NCBI GenBank assembly: GCA_023141985.1
Contig: JAGLKH010000105.1
Location: 1 to 17,114, forward strand
Direction: 5' to 3'
Length of the DNA stretch: 17,114 nucleotides
From: Flavobacteriaceae bacterium
GTDB lineage: Bacteria > Bacteroidota > Bacteroidia > Flavobacteriales > Flavobacteriaceae
Shown: positions 8,236-15,371 of the stretch, piece after piece
Layout of the letters: each line of letters opens with the position of its first letter
Numbering within the stretch: position 1 is the stretch's first letter
Program-made: the position numbers and the translations under genes
The notes under the pieces: model-generated
The model's database searches: none
What the model saw: the letters and a program-made list of their open reading frames with translations, nothing else
Told to the model about the DNA's origin: nothing

Positions 8236-8736
8236 TTGATATTGAAAAAAGAATTAGAACATAATTTTGTTGAATTGCTCGAGAAGCATCAAAACATTGC
8301 ACATAAAGTTTGTAGGTTATATACCAATAATCAAGATTCTCACAATGATTTGTTTCAAGAAATTACCATACAATTGTGGAAAGCATATCCAAAATTTAGA
8401 GGTGATTCTAAATTTAGCACTTGGATGTATCGTGTTGGATTAAATACTGCTATAACGCTTTACAGAAAGAATAAACGTAGAATTAGAACACAGGAGTTTG
8501 AAGCCATTCAGTTTAAAATATCGTCTGAAGCTTATGACGATTCCGAAGAACAACAATTGAAACTAATGTATAAAGCTGTGCATCAGCTTAATGATATTGA
8601 TAAAGCACTTATCTTTTTATATTTAGAAGATAAAGGTTATAAAGAAATAAGTGAAACATTGGGGATTAGTGAGGTCAATGCACGAGTGAAAATGAATCGC
8701 ATAAAGACGAAACTAAAAACCATATTAAATCCGTAA
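8236..8736 (+). CDS. RNA polymerase sigma factor, ECF subfamily
   Basis: A group 4 (ECF) sigma factor of about 166 residues that would direct RNA polymerase to a small regulon. Region 2 (about residues 20-90) contains the core-binding segment HNDLFQEITIQLWKAYPKF and the promoter-melting part FSTWMYRVGLNTAITLYRK; region 4 (about 110-162) has the helix-turn-helix YKEISETLGISEVNARVKMNRIKTKLK. Region 3 and region 1 are absent, as expected for ECF. There is no ATG at the conserved N-terminus: the only candidates are TTG at 8236 and TTG at 8242, two codons apart, so the start is TTG and its exact position uncertain. The downstream membrane protein starts four bases after the stop and is its probable regulator. 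Confidence 0.92.
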   Translation: MILKKELEHNFVELLEKHQNIAHKVCRLYTNNQDSHNDLFQEITIQLWKAYPKFRGDSKFSTWMYRVGLNTAITLYRKNKRRIRTQEFEAIQFKISSEAYDDSEEQQLKLMYKAVHQLNDIDKALIFLYLEDKGYKEISETLGISEVNARVKMNRIKTKLKTILNP

Positions 8737-8740
8737 AATT

Positions 8741-9382
8741 ATGGATGAATTAGAATTATTAAAAAAGGACTGGAATAAAAAAGGGAATAACTACCCAAAA
8801 TTATCCTATGATGAAATCTATAAGATGATTTTGAAAAAATCGTCGTCTATAGTAAAATGGATATTTATTATTAGCCTTTTAGAATTTGCGTTTTGGGGAA
8901 TCATATCTTTTGCATTAAAAGATTCAGATAGTATGCAAAAATTTAAAAGTTATAATGTAGAAAATATTATTATTCCTCTCACAATAGTTGGTTATATAAT
9001 TTTAGCATATTTCTTCTACAGATTTTTTATGAATTATAAAACCATTTCGGTAACAGACAGCGCCAGAGTATTAATGGAGAACATTCTAAAAACAAGAAGA
9101 ACAGTAAAACAATACGTTGCTTTCAATCTAATTTATTTGGTATTATCAACTATTGTTGCCTTGTTTATTGAATTTGATAAAAATACTGAGCTTATAAACA
9201 AAGTAGAAGTAGCCGCTGCCAATGGAGAAACATTTTTATTCTACGGAAAAATAATTATTGTTACAGCATTAATGCTTATTGTAATAGTGGCTGTTTTTCT
9301 TTTATTTTATTGGTTAATTTATGGTTTACTAATAAAACGCTTAAATAAAAACTATAAGGAGCTGAAAAAGATAGAAGTGTAA
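8741..9382 (+). CDS. Four-helix membrane protein, putative anti-sigma factor
   Basis: A 213-residue protein with a polar N-terminal segment (residues 1-36, starting MDELELLKKDWNKKG) and four hydrophobic helices at about 37-59, 75-97, 124-144 and 168-198, ending in a short basic tail. It has no zinc-finger anti-sigma (ZAS) motif and none of the FecR features. It starts four bases after the ECF sigma stop, and I recall similar pairs in many Flavobacteriaceae. By analogy with other ECF loci the cytoplasmic N-terminal segment could hold the sigma factor at the membrane. That role is inferred from gene order; no domain shows it. The DxWxK motif near the N-terminus and the LSYDEIYKMI helix are the best candidates for sigma contact. 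Confidence 0.7.
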   Translation: MDELELLKKDWNKKGNNYPKLSYDEIYKMILKKSSSIVKWIFIISLLEFAFWGIISFALKDSDSMQKFKSYNVENIIIPLTIVGYIILAYFFYRFFMNYKTISVTDSARVLMENILKTRRTVKQYVAFNLIYLVLSTIVALFIEFDKNTELINKVEVAAANGETFLFYGKIIIVTALMLIVIVAVFLLFYWLIYGLLIKRLNKNYKELKKIEV

Positions 9383-9450
9383 GTCCTTTTTGTCTCTACA
9401 AAGAGGGAAAAAAATCATATTAACATAAAAGTCTTTTTAGAAATAAATCC

Positions 9451-9534
9451 TCTCCCTTTGGGAGAAATCGAAGATTCGACGAATCAAAATAAAATCGATT
9501 TATTGAGTCAAATGCCGAAAGCAGAGTGGGCTTT
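9451..9534. repeat. Cluster of inverted repeats between convergent genes
   Basis: Four perfect inverted repeats lie close together: TCTCCC/GGGAGA (9451-9456, 9460-9465), AAATCGA/TCGATTT (9465-9471, 9495-9501) enclosing GATTCG-A-CGAATC (9473-9485), and AAAGC/GCTTT (9518-9522, 9530-9534, touching the acyltransferase stop codon). None is followed by a good T tract. The site separates the sigma operon from the convergent acyltransferase, so it may act as a bidirectional terminator or be a palindromic dispersed repeat. Confidence 0.5.
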
Positions 9535-10330
9535 ACCACTTACGTTGTTTATTAAGCTCTTCTCTGGCTTCCAATTCCTCTTGTGGAATTACTTTTAAAA
9601 ATGAAGGGTGTTGCTCTATGGCATATTCTATTTTCTCGACAATTTCATCTATAGTTTCATTGTCATAATCTATATCTAAAGGTTTTTTGATTTCAAAAGA
9701 TTGAAAAATATTTTTCTTTTTAATCCGCAAACCTTTTTTATCGAAAGAACGCCTAAAACCATCTATAACAATCGGTACAACTATAGGTTTATAACGCTTT
9801 ATAATATGAGCAGTTCCTTTTCTAATCGGTTTAAATGGCGTTGTTGTGCCTTGAGGAAACGTAATAACCCAACCATCGTCTAATGCTTTAGAAATATTAG
9901 AAATATCGCTAAACTTTACTTTTCTATTCACATCCTTCCCTTCGGCTCTCCAGGTACGCTCAATACTAATAGATCCTACATATGCTAAAATTTTTGGTAA
10001 GAAACCAGATTTCATAGTCTCCTTTGCAGCCACATAATATACATTTAGCTTTGGATTCCACAAATAGCCAACATTTTTTATAGAATCTACACGACCACTT
10101 AAGCTCGCATTAAATACATGAAACATAGCTACAACATCCGCAAAATAAGTTTGATGATTAGAAATAAACAACACATTCGTATCAGGCAAATCTGTAATAA
10201 ATTCAGACCCTTCAATATGTAACTCATTAAACCCTCTAAAACGTCCGTGAGTTAGAACACCTAATATTCTAATAAGCCATTTTTTTAAAAAGAGTATATG
10301 TCCGAAAGGATTTTTTTTTAATAATCCCAT
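9533..10330 (-). CDS. PlsC-like 1-acylglycerol-3-phosphate acyltransferase family protein, variant motifs
   Basis: A 265-residue LPLAT/AGPAT-family protein, predicted to acylate a lysophospholipid or related acceptor at the membrane. Family blocks seen are the catalytic block NHQTYFAD (His59, Asp65), the glycerol-phosphate block region GSISIERTW, the block FPQGTT (158-163) and VPIVIDGF (185-192). Two differ from the consensus: the catalytic pair is spaced His-x5-Asp instead of His-x4-Asp, and block III reads PQGTT where PlsC has PEGTR. There is a hydrophobic stretch near residues 12-26. Similar sequences with these same variants occur in flavobacteria as I remember, so this is a subfamily and not damage. 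It lies 143 bases downstream of the Nudix gene on the same strand, behind its own -7-like box. The substrate is uncertain. Confidence 0.85.
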   Translation of the reverse strand: MGLLKKNPFGHILFLKKWLIRILGVLTHGRFRGFNELHIEGSEFITDLPDTNVLFISNHQTYFADVVAMFHVFNASLSGRVDSIKNVGYLWNPKLNVYYVAAKETMKSGFLPKILAYVGSISIERTWRAEGKDVNRKVKFSDISNISKALDDGWVITFPQGTTTPFKPIRKGTAHIIKRYKPIVVPIVIDGFRRSFDKKGLRIKKKNIFQSFEIKKPLDIDYDNETIDEIVEKIEYAIEQHPSFLKVIPQEELEAREELNKQRKW

Positions 10331-10353
10331 AATATTTTAGTTAGTTAGGATTG

Positions 10354-10361
10354 CAAACCTA
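10354..10361 (-). promoter_or_regulatory. Putative -7 box for the acyltransferase gene
   Basis: On the - strand this reads TAGGTTTG, an exact TAnnTTTG match, 23 bases before the ATG at 10330. No TTTG is seen 17-23 bases further upstream (the nearest is about 29 bases away), so the promoter is only partly supported. Confidence 0.4.
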
Positions 10362-10417
10362 CATATTTTTTTTCATTTTAGAATTACTATCAAAACGACA
10401 AAATATATGATTGGTTA

Positions 10418-10475
10418 CCTCTGAACAAAATTTAACACTAATTAACCGTCAGAGGAAATTCAGCAAACTGAAATT
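10418..10475 (-). terminator. Possible hairpins after the Nudix gene
   Basis: Two inverted repeats follow the Nudix stop codon. The first, AAATTCAG/CTGAAATT (10456-10463, 10468-10475), has one mismatch, a four-base loop and overlaps the stop. The second is the perfect CCTCTGA/TCAGAGG (10418-10424, 10449-10455). T tracts are short, so termination would be weak. Confidence 0.3.
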
Positions 10476-11115
10476 ACATTACATTTTTTAATAAATCTTT
10501 TATCTCACTTAACATCATTGCAGTTGCGCCCCAAACTATATGTCCATTAAGTAGATATGCAGGAACTTCAACTTCAATATTATAAGATGTTTCTACAGGT
10601 TTCGTAGTTACTAAACTATCATCTAATAAATGATTAAATAAAACTTCAATAACAACTTCAACCTCTTCATTTTGTTTTATAAAAGTTGGTGTATTCCTAA
10701 TTATACCTAAAAAGGGTTGCACATAAAAATTACTTGGAGGTATATAGACTTCGGTTAACTCACGCAGCACTTCTATGTCCTGCTCTGGCACACCTATTTC
10801 TTCAAACGTTTCTCTTACTGCGGTTTTTTTAAGTGAATCATCTTGAGATTCAAATTTACCTCCCGGAAATCCAATTTGTGCAGAATGTACCCCATTATAA
10901 GTTTTACGTAATATTAAAACCAATTTGGTTTGCTTATTTTTATCAGGATAAAAAAGCGCCATAACTCCTGCTCTCTTTGCGTCTTTTATTGCCTCCTTAT
11001 ACATTTCTAACAATTCTAACCGAAAAGGTGGTGACATTTTAAACTGTGAAGCTTGAGCTGGAAGTGGGATATTTTTTATTCTTGAAATGAGTTCAATAAA
11101 TTTGTGAAATTCCAT
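10474..11115 (-). CDS. Nudix CoA pyrophosphatase (NudL/NUDT7-like)
   Basis: Predicted hydrolase that cleaves CoA or acyl-CoA esters to 3',5'-ADP and (acyl-)phosphopantetheine, with Mg or Mn. The 213-residue protein has the CoA-pyrophosphatase (UPF0035) signature ahead of the Nudix box: LILRKTYNGVHSAQIGFPGG (67-86), corresponding to the LLTxR...H.GQ.SFPGG pattern, then the box GGKFES...RETFEEIGV with metal-binding Arg101, Glu102, Glu105 and Glu106. The extra residues between GG and RE fit the CoA subfamily. No signal peptide. The ATG at 11115 fits the family N-terminus. The gene is divergent from the cyclophilin gene (137 bases) and 143 bases upstream of the acyltransferase; a shared link to acyl-CoA turnover is plausible but inferred. 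Confidence 0.9.
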   Translation of the reverse strand: MEFHKFIELISRIKNIPLPAQASQFKMSPPFRLELLEMYKEAIKDAKRAGVMALFYPDKNKQTKLVLILRKTYNGVHSAQIGFPGGKFESQDDSLKKTAVRETFEEIGVPEQDIEVLRELTEVYIPPSNFYVQPFLGIIRNTPTFIKQNEEVEVVIEVLFNHLLDDSLVTTKPVETSYNIEVEVPAYLLNGHIVWGATAMMLSEIKDLLKNVM

Positions 11116-11158
11116 AAAATGATTAATTTACGAATTCTAATTGTTTATAAAAGAACAA

Positions 11159-11200
11159 TAAAAATTTATCAAATAAAATCGATATTAAAAATTTATCAAA
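11159..11200. repeat. Direct repeat pair in a divergent promoter region
   Basis: The 15-base sequence TAAAAATTTATCAAA occurs exactly at 11159-11173 and again at 11186-11200, a 27-base offset, with a 12-base spacer holding ATCGAT. It lies between the divergent Nudix and cyclophilin starts. It could be a pair of regulator sites; the high A+T content raises the chance of coincidence. Confidence 0.5.
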
Positions 11201-11214
11201 ATTCATTTATGCGA

Positions 11215-11227
11215 GCCCATAATGGGC
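11215..11227. repeat. GC-rich palindrome upstream of the cyclophilin gene
   Basis: GCCCAT-A-ATGGGC is a perfect 6-base inverted repeat around one base, 25 bases before the cyclophilin ATG, in otherwise A+T-rich DNA. It may be an operator or a 5' leader hairpin. Confidence 0.5.
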
Positions 11228-11252
11228 ATTTAATTATTAATCTATTTTATTA

Positions 11253-11960
11253 ATGAGACTTACATTCATTTTTTGCTTTCTCCTTCTATTTATGAACTGC
11301 CAAGATACACAATCTAAAAAGAAATCTGAATCTTCAAATTTACAAGCAAAACCCAAACAAGAACAAACTATAAAAAGTAAATCAAATAAAGAAATTGAAA
11401 GAGAATATCCTGTATTGACAGATAAAAATGCTATGGAATTCTTTTTAGAATACGAAAAAAACAACAAAGAAAACAAAGTAAGAATAACAACCGATTTCGG
11501 TGAAATTGATATTCTATTATTTGATAAAACTAAATTTCATCGTGCTAACTTTATTTTTTTGACCAAACAAAACTATTTTAGCGATACACAGTTTTATAGG
11601 GTTATAAATAATTTCATGGTACAAGCTGGAAATAGCGATGACAAAAAAACTGCAAGAAAAAGAAAAAAGATCGGTAAATACTTACTACCTACAGATACAA
11701 AAAGAGGGTATAAGCACGATAGAGGAGTAATAAGCATGCCAAGTAGCGAAATCGATAATCCTCACAAATTAGCATCACCATTCGAATTTTTTATAGTACA
11801 ACAACATGGAGGTTCACATTTTTTAGATGGCGATTACACCATTTTCGGAAAAGTAATTAAAGGCATGGAAGTTATAGACAAAATTGCTGCTGTTGACACC
11901 GATAATGCCGATTGGCCGCTCCATAATATCTATATTAAAAAAGTTGAAATTATCAACTAA
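11253..11960 (+). CDS. Cyclophilin-type peptidyl-prolyl isomerase lipoprotein
   Basis: Predicted periplasmic or outer-membrane-anchored prolyl isomerase of 235 residues that assists folding of exported proteins. A short signal peptide ends in a lipobox-like LLFMNC, with Cys16 the likely lipidated residue, followed by a polar Lys/Ser/Gln linker to about residue 75. The cyclophilin domain (about 76-235) shows VRITTDFGEIDILLFD, ANFIFLTKQNYFSDTQFYRVINNFMVQAG with the active-site Arg116, Phe121, Met122 and Gln124, FEFFIVQQ, and the closing HFLDGDYTIFGKVIKGMEVIDKI. The Trp that binds cyclosporin in human CypA is replaced by His/Phe, common in bacteria. An insert, KKTARKRKKIGKYLLPTD, is strongly basic. 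The gene lies 102 bases before the M3 peptidase lipoprotein on the same strand; both are likely envelope proteins. Confidence 0.92.
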   Translation: MRLTFIFCFLLLFMNCQDTQSKKKSESSNLQAKPKQEQTIKSKSNKEIEREYPVLTDKNAMEFFLEYEKNNKENKVRITTDFGEIDILLFDKTKFHRANFIFLTKQNYFSDTQFYRVINNFMVQAGNSDDKKTARKRKKIGKYLLPTDTKRGYKHDRGVISMPSSEIDNPHKLASPFEFFIVQQHGGSHFLDGDYTIFGKVIKGMEVIDKIAAVDTDNADWPLHNIYIKKVEIIN

Positions 11961-12011
11961 TATTAACTCAATTTAAATCTCTTTTCTTCATTTTTTCAAT
12001 ATCTTTATAAC

Positions 12012-12028
12012 TGCTTAAAACTTAAGCA
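12012..12028. repeat. Inverted repeat in the leader of the M3 peptidase gene
   Basis: TGCTTAA and TTAAGCA (12012-12018, 12022-12028) form a perfect 7-base inverted repeat around AAC, 35 bases before the ATG. No T tract follows, so it is more likely an operator or leader hairpin than a terminator. Confidence 0.4.
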
Positions 12029-12062
12029 AAATATCAATACTATTAACATAAAAAACAATCAA

Positions 12063-14219
12063 ATGATAACACAATTTTTTTCTAATTATCCTAAATTATT
12101 AGGCTTAATTATCTTGGTGACTTTTATAAGTTGCAAACAAGACAAAGCGACTAACGAAAACGATATGACGACAAACATATTATTAAAAGAGTGGACTGGC
12201 CCATATAATGGCACTCCTGCTTTTGACAAGATGAATGTAAGTGACATTAAGGAAGCTGTTGAAAAAGGCATGGAATTAAATTTAGTAGAAATTGATGCTA
12301 TTGTCAACAATGCCGATGATCCAACCTTTGAAAATACTATTGTTGAAATGGAACGCTCTGGTAAAGAATTAAACAGGGTGTTCTCTTATTATGGTATTTT
12401 AAGTAGTAACATGTCTTCTCCGGAATTTAGAACAATTCAAGGAGAATTGGCTCCAAAACTATCTGAATTTTCTTCAAAAATATCTCAAAATGAAGCGCTT
12501 TTTAAACGTATTAAAACCGTTTATGATGATTCACAAAACAATCCTTTAGAGGCAGATCAACAACGTGTTGTAGATTTAGTTTATAAAGGCTTTGAAATGA
12601 GTGGAGCCAATCTCGATGCGGCAAAAAAAGAACGTTATGCAGCAATTAATAAAGATTTATCTTCATTATATACAGATTTTTCTAATAACGTTTTACACGA
12701 CGAAGAAAATTATGTAACCTATTTAACCAAAGATCAATTAAGCGGATTATCCGATTCGTATATTAGCTCTTCTGCAAAAATAGCTACAGATAATGGTCAA
12801 GAAGGAAGTTATGCCGTTACCAATACAAGATCATCAATGGATCCCTTCCTTACCTATTCAAATGAAAGAGAATTACGTAAGCAAGTTTGGGCCAATTATT
12901 ATGCTCGTGGTGACAATGGAGATGAATATGATAACAACGAGATCATTGCTAAAATTTTGAAGTTACGACGCGAACGTGTAGAATTATTAGGCTATAAAAA
13001 TTATGCGGATTGGCGTTTACAAAATAGAATGGCAAAAAACCCGGAAAATGCTATGGAGTTAATGAATGCTGTTTGGCCGGCTGCAATAGCAAGAGTTCAT
13101 GAAGAAGTTGCAGATATGCAGGCTGTAGCTGATGAAAATGCTGATAACATTACTATAGAACCTTGGGATTATCGCTATTATGCAGAAAAAGTACGTCAAA
13201 AAAAATACGATTTAGATTCAGAAGAAGTTAAGCAATACTTACAATTAGATAAACTTAGAGAAGCTATGTTTTACGTAGCCGGACGCCTTTTTAATTTTGA
13301 TTTCAATCCTGTGCCGGAGGGTAGTGTACCTGTATTTCATGGAGACGTAAAGGTTTGGGACGTTACCGATAAAGACTCTGGTAAACATATTGGTTTATGG
13401 TATCTCGATCCTTATGCAAGAACCGGAAAACGTTCTGGTGCTTGGGCAACGACTTACAGAAGCTATAATACTTTTGATGGCGAGAAAACTGTTTTAGCAT
13501 CTAATAACTCAAACTTTGTGAAACCTGCTCCCGGAGAAGCGGTTTTAGTGTCTTGGGATGATGCAACTACTTTCTTTCATGAATTTGGCCATGCATTACA
13601 TTTCTTTTCTTCCAATATAAAATATCCAACCTTAAATGGTGGTGTGAGAGATTATACAGAATTTCAATCTCAATTATTAGAACGATGGTTAAGTACAGAC
13701 GAAGTTATTAATCAGTTTTTAGTGCATCATGAAACAGGAGAAGTTATTCCTGCTGATTTGGTAGCAAAAATTAAAAATGCTGCAACCTTTAATCAAGGTT
13801 TTGCAACAACAGAATATTTAGCTTCTGCCATAATGGATATGAAACTTCACTTGGTTGATCCAACAAATATCGATGTAGATAAATTTGAACGCGAAACTTT
13901 AGCCGAATTAAATATGCCTGAAGAATTACCAATGCGTCATCGTACGCCTCAATTTGGTCATGTATTTTCCGGTGAAGGTTATGCTACTGCGTATTATGGT
14001 TATATGTGGGCAGATGTATTAACTGCTGATGCTGCTGAAGCTTTTAAAGATGCTCCAGGTGGCTTTTATGATAAAGAGCTTTCTGCTAAACTTGTAAAAT
14101 ACTTGTTTGCACCAAGAAACTCTATGGAACCCGCTGATGCATATAGGTTATTTAGAGGTCGTGATGCAAAAATGGAGGCCTTGATGAGAGATCGTGGATT
14201 TCCAGTTCCTAATGAATAA
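12063..14219 (+). CDS. M3-family metallopeptidase lipoprotein (Dcp/oligopeptidase A-like)
   Basis: Zinc peptidase of 718 residues that cleaves short peptides, probably as a peptidyl-dipeptidase or oligopeptidase in the periplasm. A signal peptide with lipobox TFISC makes Cys24 the predicted lipid anchor, unlike the cytoplasmic E. coli Dcp. The N-terminal helical half includes WTGPYNGTPAFDKM and ADDPTFENTIVEMERSG, typical of the Dcp group. The catalytic motif FHEFGHALH gives His506, Glu507 and His510; the third zinc ligand is probably Glu533 in YTEFQSQ. The substrate-binding segment HVFSGEGYATAYYGYMWADVL near residue 640 carries the His and Tyr residues conserved in M3. Full length for the family, no lost motif. 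A strong hairpin terminator follows directly. Confidence 0.95.
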   Translation: MITQFFSNYPKLLGLIILVTFISCKQDKATNENDMTTNILLKEWTGPYNGTPAFDKMNVSDIKEAVEKGMELNLVEIDAIVNNADDPTFENTIVEMERSGKELNRVFSYYGILSSNMSSPEFRTIQGELAPKLSEFSSKISQNEALFKRIKTVYDDSQNNPLEADQQRVVDLVYKGFEMSGANLDAAKKERYAAINKDLSSLYTDFSNNVLHDEENYVTYLTKDQLSGLSDSYISSSAKIATDNGQEGSYAVTNTRSSMDPFLTYSNERELRKQVWANYYARGDNGDEYDNNEIIAKILKLRRERVELLGYKNYADWRLQNRMAKNPENAMELMNAVWPAAIARVHEEVADMQAVADENADNITIEPWDYRYYAEKVRQKKYDLDSEEVKQYLQLDKLREAMFYVAGRLFNFDFNPVPEGSVPVFHGDVKVWDVTDKDSGKHIGLWYLDPYARTGKRSGAWATTYRSYNTFDGEKTVLASNNSNFVKPAPGEAVLVSWDDATTFFHEFGHALHFFSSNIKYPTLNGGVRDYTEFQSQLLERWLSTDEVINQFLVHHETGEVIPADLVAKIKNAATFNQGFATTEYLASAIMDMKLHLVDPTNIDVDKFERETLAELNMPEELPMRHRTPQFGHVFSGEGYATAYYGYMWADVLTADAAEAFKDAPGGFYDKELSAKLVKYLFAPRNSMEPADAYRLFRGRDAKMEALMRDRGFPVPNE

Positions 14220-14229
14220 TTAAATCAAA

Positions 14230-14272
14230 AAAAAATGAAAGCCATGTTAAAATAATATGGCTTTCATTTTTT
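14230..14272. terminator. Strong bidirectional intrinsic terminator
   Basis: A 16-base perfect stem (14230-14245 with 14257-14272; core ATGAAAGCCAT/ATGGCTTTCAT) around an 11-base loop, flanked by an A run on the left and a T run on the right. It can therefore end transcription from both the M3 peptidase (+) and the convergent FKBP-like gene (-). Confidence 0.9.
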
Positions 14273-14301
14273 AAAAAACTGTCAATCTATTTTAGTACGA
14301 C

Positions 14302-15288
14302 TCAGTTATTATTATCATCTGTATTAGATACTGTATCATCAATATCTAAATAATTAGGAATCCCATCATTGTCTGTATCATCATTGGTTGGATCTCCATC
14401 ACCATCTAAATCGTTGGTCAAGTTACCATCACCACTACTATCAACATTAGGATCTATATCTTCTAAATCTTCTTCAACCGTTAAAGTACCATCTCCATCA
14501 TCGTCAGGATCTATAAAATCTTGAACGCCATTTTCATCTGTATCATCGTTTCTCAAATCTAAATCATTATCAATATCTTCTAAATAAGAAGGAACCCCAT
14601 CTAAATCATGATCGTTTATATTGCTTTGATATAATTCAAATTTAAAAATTAAAGGAGAATATAAAGGTAGATTACCTTCAGAAAAGAAACCTAAACCAGA
14701 AGGTAAAAACATTACGCCAACACCAGCATTCATAAAACTTATTGTTCCATCTCCATTTTCAATAAAGGATTCGGCAACATTAAACTCTGGTAATACTCTT
14801 CCCCAACCTGCAACTAAAGTAGTTAGATCAAAATCAACAGGATTAGCCGAACTATCAAAAACCTCTTCATTTAATAGGTTTCCAGAAAAATTTAATCGGA
14901 TGTTATCAGAAAAATGGGGGCTTTCAATACCACCTCCTTGATTTAATCTCAATATATAATATTCGTAATCTACATCAACAAAAACTGTGTTTTTAATTTC
15001 TATGGCATCAATTAAAAGTGTATTGTTAGATGGATCTGGTAAAACATTATCTTGAGGAAGCTCTGATATAATTAAATCATTTATAGAAGGATTCGTATTA
15101 TTTACAAAAGCGCTTGAATTGTAATAATGTGTTTCTAAATAACCTATTAAAGAATCTTTATCAATAACTTGTTGCTCTGCCCTATCTCTTATTGGAACTT
15201 CTGTAACATCTGTACCATCATCCTTACTACAGGATACAAAACCAACAATTAAACATAAAATAAATAAAGTAATCTTATTAATTTTCAT
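14302..15288 (-). CDS. Lipoprotein with degenerate FKBP domain and Asp-rich thrombospondin type 3 repeats
   Basis: A 328-residue envelope lipoprotein. The ATG at 15288 starts a clean signal peptide (MKINKITLFILCLIVGFVSC, lipid on Cys20); a TTG at 15312 would add eight residues and is not needed. After a linker, residues about 127-221 have an FKBP prolyl-isomerase layout: DNIRLNFSGNLLNEEVFDSS, LVAGWGRVLPEF, GVGVMFLPSGLGF, LIFKFELYQ. The AGW part matches the VIxGW of FKBP but several catalytic aromatic positions differ, so activity is doubtful. Residues 226-328 are a run of Asp/Asn/Gly repeats such as DHDLDGVPSYLED, DPDDDGDGT and DTDNDGIPNYLD, which fit calcium-binding TSP3 repeats. No type IX secretion C-terminal domain is seen. 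Related FKBP lipoproteins in flavobacteria assist gliding and secretion, but no such role can be shown here. Confidence 0.85.
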   Translation of the reverse strand: MKINKITLFILCLIVGFVSCSKDDGTDVTEVPIRDRAEQQVIDKDSLIGYLETHYYNSSAFVNNTNPSINDLIISELPQDNVLPDPSNNTLLIDAIEIKNTVFVDVDYEYYILRLNQGGGIESPHFSDNIRLNFSGNLLNEEVFDSSANPVDFDLTTLVAGWGRVLPEFNVAESFIENGDGTISFMNAGVGVMFLPSGLGFFSEGNLPLYSPLIFKFELYQSNINDHDLDGVPSYLEDIDNDLDLRNDDTDENGVQDFIDPDDDGDGTLTVEEDLEDIDPNVDSSGDGNLTNDLDGDGDPTNDDTDNDGIPNYLDIDDTVSNTDDNNN

Positions 15289-15299
15289 TATAGCATATT

Positions 15300-15335
15300 T
15301 TTGAGGTCGCAAGATACAATTAAAATGTAATTTTG
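15300..15335 (+). promoter_or_regulatory. Promoter of the S4-protein/phosphoribosyltransferase pair
   Basis: TTTG at 15300-15303 and TAATTTTG at 15328-15335 give a -33/-7 pair of the Bacteroidota type with a 24-base spacer, slightly long. Transcription from near 15342 excludes the TTG at 15333 as start and supports the ATG at 15372. Confidence 0.5.
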
Positions 15336-15371
15336 CACAATAACATTAACGTAGTTTTCACAATATATTAT

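Noticed and set aside
9701..9883. 60-codon + strand reading frame within the acyltransferase
   Set aside because: Antisense to the conserved FPQGTT region of a real gene.
11237..11476. 79-codon - strand reading frame over the cyclophilin signal peptide
   Set aside because: Antisense to a clear lipoprotein signal peptide and linker; no family resemblance.
12086..12310. 74-codon - strand reading frame at the start of the M3 peptidase gene
   Set aside because: Antisense to the signal peptide and N-terminal domain of a full-length gene.
14377..14609. Repeated GATGAT/TCATC-rich DNA suggesting a tandem repeat
   Set aside because: It encodes the Asp/Asn/Gly repeats of the TSP3-like tail; the DNA similarity follows from the protein repeat and is not a separate element.
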